A stretch of 11,842 nucleotides of DNA from Bacteroidales bacterium (GTDB taxonomy: Bacteria > Bacteroidota > Bacteroidia > Bacteroidales > UBA12077). Both the position numbers and the translations under genes were made by a program. Shown here piece by piece: positions 7,748-11,842 of the stretch. The notes under the pieces were generated by a model that searched no databases, was not told the DNA's origin, and saw only the letters and a program-made list of their open reading frames with translations. Numbering within the stretch: the first letter of the stretch is position 1; the number at the start of each line of letters is the position of its first letter. The DNA is taken from positions 1 through 11,842 of the forward strand of contig DAOWML010000035.1 in NCBI GenBank assembly GCA_030643125.1, written 5' to 3'.

Positions 7748-8575
7748 ATGAAAAAGTTATTCAATCTTGAAAAAATAAAAGCACTATCATATCCTGCCTT
7801 TAAAACTTTAATGATAATTCATTTTTTACTTTTCTTTTTAGTGATACTGGTAGTTTCGAGAGCCCATTTTAGCATTCCGGGTTTTTCAATTAAAGGTCTG
7901 TATCAATTTCCGAACATTTGGCAGTTTTTCCCCTGGGTTGCAAGTTGGTTTAACCTGTTTTTGGCAATCGTAATAATTATTTTGGTGGGAAATGAATTCT
8001 CATTTCGTACTTTCCGTCAAAATGTTATTGATGGTTTAAGCAGAAATGATTTAATAAAAGGGAAGCTAATATTAATTTTTACAATTGCTGTTTATACTTT
8101 TATAATGGTATTGTTAGCGGTATTAATTTTTGGTTTAATTAATACTAAAGATTTTAGTTTTAGTGTAATCTTCGAAAATTCTTATTTATTATTGGTATAT
8201 TTTGTTCAGGCTATAGGTTATATGACTCTGGGATTACTTATTTCAATAATTTTCCGGAATAACGCGCTGTCAATTATCATGTTTATATTGTACTTTTTCC
8301 CAATAGAGCCAATTATCAGGGTAATGTTTAAAGCAGAAGCAAGAAATTTTTTCCCTATTAAGATCATTTCGAACTTAACGCCAACTCCTGAATTTCTTAC
8401 CATGGCATCGGAAAAATCATATACTAATGCTTCGGGGACAAGTTCATTGGATTTTAGTGAAATTGGTTTATTGCCTGAAAAGCTTCCTGTAGGAATTACT
8501 GTTTTACTTGCTGCAGGTTATATTGGATTCTTTATTGCACTTTCAACTCTTTTATTGAATAAAAGGAATTTATAA
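7748..8575 (+). CDS. ABC-2 type permease, partner of the preceding ATPase
   Basis: A 275-residue inner-membrane protein with about six hydrophobic segments (roughly 20-37, 58-81, 106-131, 145-168, 172-190 and 248-271). The cytoplasmic stretch GNEFSFRTFRQNVIDGLSR (81-99) after the second segment resembles the coupling region of BcrB/NatB-like permeases, where an E-F/Y-x-x-G/R-T-x pattern is usual. A polar external loop lies around 195-245. It follows the ATPase gene by 28 bp without a terminator, so the two probably form one exporter, presumably as a homodimer of each subunit. Sequence divergence in this family is high, so the transported compound is unknown. The ATG at 7748 has no Shine-Dalgarno sequence, only an A-rich lead-in, as is normal here. 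Confidence 0.9.
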   Translation: MKKLFNLEKIKALSYPAFKTLMIIHFLLFFLVILVVSRAHFSIPGFSIKGLYQFPNIWQFFPWVASWFNLFLAIVIIILVGNEFSFRTFRQNVIDGLSRNDLIKGKLILIFTIAVYTFIMVLLAVLIFGLINTKDFSFSVIFENSYLLLVYFVQAIGYMTLGLLISIIFRNNALSIIMFILYFFPIEPIIRVMFKAEARNFFPIKIISNLTPTPEFLTMASEKSYTNASGTSSLDFSEIGLLPEKLPVGITVLLAAGYIGFFIALSTLLLNKRNL

Positions 8576-8643
8576 ATAAGTTGGGCGTAATGTGAATATG
8601 TTTTTTATAAACTAATTTAAAAATTGTGTTGTGATAAATATGA

Positions 8644-8674
8644 ATTGGAGTTGAAATCTATTTTTGTAACTTTA
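8644..8674 (+). promoter_or_regulatory. predicted promoter of the toxin-antitoxin pair
   Basis: ATTG (8644-8647), 19 nt, then TAACTTTA (8667-8674), seven of eight positions compatible with TAnnTTTG. An overlapping perfect -7 match, TATTTTTG (8659-8666), has no good -33 partner. With either, transcription starts between about 8670 and 8679. This leaves no real leader for the ATG at 8674, so the ATG at 8686 is favoured as the antitoxin start. Confidence 0.4.
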
Positions 8675-8685
8675 TGAAAAAAATA

Positions 8686-8928
8686 ATGAATAAAACAGTA
8701 TTAAAAACCAATCTTCATAAGTTAATAGATCAAATTGAAAGCCAAAATCTACTTGAAGAATATTACAATGAAATGAAAACATTAATTCAAAAAACTAAAG
8801 TTAGTGCTTGGGATTCATTAACAGAAGAACAGAAGAAAGAAGTGCTTTTATCGTATGAAGAAAGTGAAAATGGCGACAACCTTTTGGATAATGATACTGT
8901 AATGAAAAAATATAAAGATTGGTTGTGA
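8686..8928 (+). CDS. antitoxin of a RelE/ParE-type toxin-antitoxin pair
   Basis: A small, charged, mostly helical protein of 80 residues (84 if the ATG at 8674 is used). The pattern KTVLKTNLHKLIDQIES at the front, WDSLTEEQKKEVLLSYEES (42-60) in the middle and the ending VMKKYKDWL (72-80) is one I recognise from antitoxin or addiction-module proteins of Bacteroidota that precede ParE/RelE toxins. Such antitoxins bind the toxin and usually repress their own operon; neither activity is visible directly. No classical DNA-binding motif stands out. The stop codon overlaps the toxin start, which suggests coupled translation. I prefer 8686 because known members begin with a short M-x-T-x-x-L-K sequence and because the predicted promoter lies too close to 8674. 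Confidence 0.82.
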   Translation: MNKTVLKTNLHKLIDQIESQNLLEEYYNEMKTLIQKTKVSAWDSLTEEQKKEVLLSYEESENGDNLLDNDTVMKKYKDWL

Positions 8929-9215
8929 AAATCAAGTGGAATAAGAGAGCACAAAAATCGTTTGACAAGACTATTAAATTTCTTCAAGAAGAATGGAGTA
9001 TTAATTCTGCAATTAAGTTTGTTCGAAAAGTTAACAAATTCATTGATAACGTAAAGACGCATCCCAAAATTGGAAGACCTGAAATTGTTAAGAAAGATTT
9101 GAGGAGTTTTGTAATTTCAAGACAGATAACCGTTTTCTATAGAATCAAAGATGACACTATTATATTATTGAAGTTTTTTGACACAAGACAACATCCAAAG
9201 AAAAAATGGAAATAG
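8925..9215 (+). CDS. RelE/ParE superfamily toxin
   Basis: A basic 96-residue protein of the type II toxin fold. Features are MKIKWNKRAQKSFDKT at the front, an alpha-helical section with FLQEEW (19-24), HPKIGRPE (47-54), then the beta strands SFVISRQITVFYRIKDD (61-77) and TIILLKFFDTRQHP (78-91). The FYRI and FFDTRQ-P elements are characteristic of Bacteroidota ParE/RelE toxins. RelE members cut mRNA on the ribosome and ParE members poison gyrase; sequence alone does not decide which applies. The GTG start (8925) overlaps the antitoxin stop TGA (8926-8928) as GTGA, supporting translational coupling. A TTG six bases earlier (8919) is in frame but less likely. No terminator is evident downstream. 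Confidence 0.86.
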   Translation: MKIKWNKRAQKSFDKTIKFLQEEWSINSAIKFVRKVNKFIDNVKTHPKIGRPEIVKKDLRSFVISRQITVFYRIKDDTIILLKFFDTRQHPKKKWK

Positions 9216-9237
9216 TTTCACTCTTTCTAACATGCCA

Positions 9238-9339
9238 TCACCAGTAATTTGGACTTTTTGGCGATCTGACAAAATTTTGCTGTCCTCAATTTTAATTATA
9301 CGGTCTGCTCAGTACTGAAAGTCCTAAAACTACTGGTAA
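9238..9339. repeat. long imperfect inverted repeat in the convergent gap
   Basis: The left arm (9238-9257) and the reverse complement of the right arm (9318-9339) agree at all 20 left-arm positions except two transitions, plus a 2-nt gap. The shared parts are ACCAGTA and GGACTTT. The arms enclose 60 bases that contain the 10-bp palindrome CAAAATTTTG. In a minus-strand transcript both differences become G-U pairs, so the structure would fold best as RNA downstream of the permease gene. No T-run follows on either strand, so it is not a standard terminator. A small non-autonomous element or insertion-sequence remnant is an alternative. The whole 140-bp gap holds no convincing gene. Confidence 0.55.
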
Positions 9340-9355
9340 ACAAGGATCATTATTT

Positions 9356-10576
9356 CTAAGATTTAGTGTCCAAAGCATCACGAAGTCCGTTTCCAACCAG
9401 GGTAAACGATAGGACCATAAGCATAATTGCAATTCCGGGAAGAATCGCCAAGTAGGCTTTATCCATAATGATATATCCATAATGTTCTTTAATCATGGTA
9501 CCCCAGGATGGTACTGGTGGTTGTACGCCAATTCCCAGAAAACTTAATCCTGCTTCGAGAAGAATTGCTGTAGCAAAATTGGCAGCCGATATTATAATTA
9601 CAGGACTCATTACATTAGGTAAAATATGACGGAAAATGATTCTTGCGTTACCAAAACCCAGAGCCCTGGCTGCTTCGACATATTCCTTCTCACGCACACT
9701 TAATACCTGTCCACGAACTACACGAGCTACTTCAACCCACATGGTTAAACCAACAGCAATAAATATTTGCCAGAATCCTTTTCCTATTACCAAAGTAATG
9801 GCAATAACCATAAGTAAAGTTGGAATTGACCATATAACATTAATAAGCCACATTATTAAATCATCAACTTTTCCTTTATAATAACCGGCAATAGCGCCCA
9901 ATGTAATACCAATTAATAAAGAAATAAAAACGGAAATAAATCCCACAGAAAGAGAAACTCGCGCTCCAATCAGTAAACGGCTTAGCATATCCCTGCCGAA
10001 ACGATCAGTACCGAGAATGAAATGTTTTGTTACTATATGATTTGTTTCTATATCGGTTTTAACTTGTACAAAGTATATTTCTTGTTGATTTCCTTGAATA
10101 TCATTATAGTAATACTTATTATCCTTAAAAGTAATCTTTGATCCGTATTGAACTTTAGCTATAACATCTATTGGATTTAATTTTTTGTAAAAAGGTTCTT
10201 CGCCGGAAATATCGTTAAATTCTTCGATTATTAATTTTTCATTTTCGAAAAAGTAATTGTTTATAGGGATATAAGTGAATTTATCTTTTTTGCCAAAAAT
10301 CATTTTTTTAAATAATCCGATATCTTCTTGAAGTTCATTTTTTTGAACTTTCAACATAAGGCATTTAAATCCTGGTTTTTTAGTAGATATTTCCAGAATT
10401 TGGGTATTGGCAAAACTGGTTTTATCGGGAGTTATTAAATAGCCAAGTATTCCTATAATTAAAGTAAATAGTATAAAAAATAATCCACTTAACGATAGTG
10501 TGTTTCTCTTAAACCTTTGCCAGGCAAGATAGTTAAGGGAGCCGGTTATTTCAGTTTTCTGTTTTCGGAATAGCAT
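9356..10576 (-). CDS. ABC transporter permease, OppC/DppC type, with enlarged periplasmic loop
   Basis: An inner-membrane subunit of a peptide or nickel-type importer (binding-protein-dependent transport family). From the ATG at 10576 it has 406 residues. A first membrane segment (about 28-48) follows a cytoplasmic start with LAWQRFKRN. Then come about 135 residues without membrane segments, and next the family motif HFILGTDRFGRDMLSRLL (185-202). The core contains the coupling EAA loop EYVEAARALGFGNARIIFRHILP (298-320), AGLSFLGIGVQPP..SWG (342-359) and the ending GNGLRDALD. E. coli relatives are about 300 residues; the excess lies in the first periplasmic loop. The gene starts 13 bp after the glycosyltransferase stop and is probably co-transcribed. 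A TTG at 10636 is in frame but would overlap that gene by 47 bp. No OppB, ATPase or binding-protein gene is nearby, so partners must be encoded elsewhere. Confidence 0.92.
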   Translation of the reverse strand: MLFRKQKTEITGSLNYLAWQRFKRNTLSLSGLFFILFTLIIGILGYLITPDKTSFANTQILEISTKKPGFKCLMLKVQKNELQEDIGLFKKMIFGKKDKFTYIPINNYFFENEKLIIEEFNDISGEEPFYKKLNPIDVIAKVQYGSKITFKDNKYYYNDIQGNQQEIYFVQVKTDIETNHIVTKHFILGTDRFGRDMLSRLLIGARVSLSVGFISVFISLLIGITLGAIAGYYKGKVDDLIMWLINVIWSIPTLLMVIAITLVIGKGFWQIFIAVGLTMWVEVARVVRGQVLSVREKEYVEAARALGFGNARIIFRHILPNVMSPVIIISAANFATAILLEAGLSFLGIGVQPPVPSWGTMIKEHYGYIIMDKAYLAILPGIAIMLMVLSFTLVGNGLRDALDTKS

Positions 10577-10589
10577 ACTTGAATCAAAA

Positions 10590-11705
10590 TTATCCTTTTT
10601 CTTGAAAATATCGGTCTTTCCAGTTAAAATTTCCAATTAATCCAAAAATTACGGTAAACACAATATAAAATGGATAGATAATTTGTAAAGGAAAAAACAG
10701 CCAAAGTAGTTTTAGCGTATGAAAGAATTTTGTAACAGGAATAAGAATAAGTAAATCAAAAATAGATTTTATAATGAATAATAAAATAAAAGTATTTAGG
10801 AAAGAGAAATCCCAAATAGTATATGCAAAACTAAAAGCTAAAATCAAATTAGTGAAAGTAACGATAAGGGCCGTAAAAATAATATCAAAATCACGATAGG
10901 CTTTACTTTTTGACGTCCATCTAATGCGTTGATTTAAAAGCTCTTTAACAGATTTAACAGGTTTTGTATAAACAATGGCTTCTTTCGACCTGATAAAATG
11001 AATGCTCTTTTTGTTAATTTTTTTTGCATATAACATCAGAAAGATATCATCGCCTGAAGCTATATGATTTTTTATATTACTATTTTCATATAATGATTTT
11101 TCGAATAATAAATTAGCACCGTTACACATGATTGGCTGATTTATACCTATTGCACCTGCACCCGATCCAACCAAGCTTAGAAATTCTAAAGCCTGAAATT
11201 TTTGAAAAATATTTTTCTCATTTTTAATAGCAACTGGGCCAACTAATAATTTAGGTTTGAATTGATTATAATAACTCACCAAAGTATTTAACCAATTTTT
11301 GTTTGTTGTACAATCGGCATCTGTTGTAATAATTACATCCGAATTCGAGTTTTTAATTCCATAAGCCAGTGCTTCTTTCTTGCCTGTTTCGTTTTCGGGA
11401 AGATCAAACAACTTTATGTGTTGAAAATCCCGAGTAAATTTTGAAATTATGTCTCTGGTGTTATCTGTAGAATGGTCATTAACAAAGATCATTTCAGTAT
11501 TTTCTTTTGGGTAAGTTTGCTTAGATAAAGATTTTAAAAGCTGTAAAATATTATCTTCTTCGTTTCGGCAGGCAATAACTATGCTTATCGGAATTGTGTC
11601 GAAAATACCTGAACTTACAAAGGTTCTAAGTTTTATCCAACCAATAGAAAAAACGAGAATTGTTAAAGAATAAATTCCAGTTATTGAAAGTGCTATATTC
11701 TGCAA
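10590..11705 (-). CDS. membrane-anchored glycosyltransferase family 2 protein
   Basis: A 371-residue GT-A fold transferase anchored in the inner membrane. An N-terminal membrane segment (about 4-24) precedes the catalytic domain: SIVIACRNEEDNI (41-53), FVNDHSTDNT (74-83), TTDADC (127-132) with the DxD metal and nucleotide-sugar site, SGDDIFLML (217-225) with the probable catalytic acidic pair, and QRIRW (259-263). This Q-x-x-R-W motif is typical of processive or membrane GT2 enzymes. Three more membrane segments follow (about 275-298, 304-326 and 333-358). The donor and acceptor are unknown; roles in surface polysaccharide or glycolipid synthesis are plausible. It is followed after 13 bp by the OppC-like gene. 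The start must be TTG (11705): no in-frame ATG lies upstream before the stop at 11717-11715, and the first residues match relatives. An out-of-frame ATG lies at 11712. Confidence 0.9.
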   Translation of the reverse strand: MQNIALSITGIYSLTILVFSIGWIKLRTFVSSGIFDTIPISIVIACRNEEDNILQLLKSLSKQTYPKENTEMIFVNDHSTDNTRDIISKFTRDFQHIKLFDLPENETGKKEALAYGIKNSNSDVIITTDADCTTNKNWLNTLVSYYNQFKPKLLVGPVAIKNEKNIFQKFQALEFLSLVGSGAGAIGINQPIMCNGANLLFEKSLYENSNIKNHIASGDDIFLMLYAKKINKKSIHFIRSKEAIVYTKPVKSVKELLNQRIRWTSKSKAYRDFDIIFTALIVTFTNLILAFSFAYTIWDFSFLNTFILLFIIKSIFDLLILIPVTKFFHTLKLLWLFFPLQIIYPFYIVFTVIFGLIGNFNWKDRYFQEKG

Positions 11706-11718
11706 TTGCCATATCTAT

Positions 11719-11726
11719 CAAAAGTA
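11719..11726 (-). promoter_or_regulatory. possible -7 element for the glycosyltransferase-permease pair
   Basis: On the minus strand this reads TACTTTTG, a perfect TAnnTTTG match, but there is no TTTG-like -33 element 19-21 nt upstream. It would place transcription only about 10 nt before the TTG start. A match of this length is fairly likely by chance in such DNA. Confidence 0.25.
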
Positions 11727-11750
11727 ATAAAATTCGTTATGAATTTTGCT

Positions 11751-11782
11751 ATTGCTTTAAGCCGTCAATTTTTATAACTTAG
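11751..11782 (+). promoter_or_regulatory. predicted promoter of the partial gene at the right edge
   Basis: ATTG (11751-11754), 20 nt, then TAACTTAG (11775-11782), seven of eight positions compatible with TAnnTTTG. Transcription would start near 11786 and give a leader of about 13 nt before the ATG at 11799. The spacing and TAACTT core resemble the candidates before the ABC exporter and the toxin-antitoxin pair. Confidence 0.4.
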
Positions 11783-11798
11783 CTAAAATCATATTATC

Positions 11799-11842
11799 AT
11801 GAAAAGGATAAGTTATTTTCTAAAGCCACTAATTGTATTTCT
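11799..11842 (+). CDS. N-terminal start of an exported or membrane protein (partial)
   Basis: The ATG at 11799 opens a frame that runs off the window after 14 codons, reading MKRISYFLKPLIVF. Two basic residues followed by a hydrophobic run suggest a signal peptide or first membrane segment. It is divergent from the glycosyltransferase gene and has a well-spaced candidate promoter. Nothing about its function can be seen. Confidence 0.5.
   Translation, partial: MKRISYFLKPLIVF

Noticed and set aside
8576..8643. Possible terminator after the ABC permease
   Set aside because: A T-run is present near 8601-8606 but I find no stable stem before it.
8787..9062. Minus-strand open frame of about 90 codons across the toxin-antitoxin pair
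   Set aside because: It is antisense to two recognisable overlapping genes and has no family likeness.
9270..9285. Short palindrome CAAAATTTTG as a terminator
   Set aside because: There is no GC-rich stem and no T-run on either strand.
9292..9480. Minus-strand open frame crossing the end of the permease gene
   Set aside because: It overlaps the conserved C-terminus of the permease in another frame and has no recognisable features.
10577..10636. Extended permease start at TTG 10636
   Set aside because: It would overlap the glycosyltransferase gene by 47 bp, while the ATG at 10576 lies just after its stop and gives a normal OppC N-terminus.
1..11842. CRISPR array, tRNA, rRNA or transposase genes
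   Set aside because: No regularly spaced direct repeats, no cloverleaf-like sequences and no transposase motifs were seen on either strand.

Overview
The window looks like a piece of a Bacteroidota chromosome, probably class Bacteroidia. The DNA is AT-rich, roughly two thirds A+T by eye. Starts have almost no Shine-Dalgarno sequence, and several gene fronts carry matches to the Bacteroidota promoter (TTG/TTTG, 19-21 nt, TAnnTTTG). The protein families also fit: a DUF5686 outer-membrane protein with a carboxypeptidase-regulatory-like domain, a long RecQ with a C-terminal helix-turn-helix extension, and a RelE/ParE toxin with its Bacteroidota-type antitoxin.

Layout. Bases 1-45 may hold the last codons of a plus-strand gene. 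Bases 42-4305 (minus) form a tight three-gene unit: a KpsF/KdsD-type arabinose-5-phosphate isomerase, then tatC, then the DUF5686 outer-membrane protein. A 239-bp divergent intergenic region (4306-4544) with unusual nested dyad symmetry separates this unit from recQ (4545-6740, plus). recQ ends in a clear intrinsic terminator. Next come a BcrA-like ABC exporter ATPase and its ABC-2 permease (6832-8575, plus), then a small type II toxin-antitoxin pair (8686-9215, plus) whose genes overlap by three bases. A 140-bp convergent gap (9216-9355) contains a long imperfect inverted repeat. Bases 9356-11705 (minus) carry a membrane glycosyltransferase 2 followed by an OppC/DppC-type permease with an oversized periplasmic loop. 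At the right edge a divergent plus-strand gene begins at 11799 and runs out of the window.

How the genes relate. Most are housekeeping or envelope functions: sugar-phosphate isomerisation for a Kdo-type sugar, twin-arginine export, an outer-membrane barrel, DNA repair, a two-gene ABC exporter, one half of an oligopeptide permease, and a sugar transferase. The toxin-antitoxin pair and the neighbouring inverted repeat form the most accessory-looking segment. I see no CRISPR array, rRNA, tRNA, transposase or recognisable novel multi-gene system. The observations most worth checking are non-coding (the dyad between kpsF and recQ, the inverted repeat at 9238-9339) and the extra loop in the permease. 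Several genes have non-ATG starts, or upstream TTG codons that could mislead automatic start calling.
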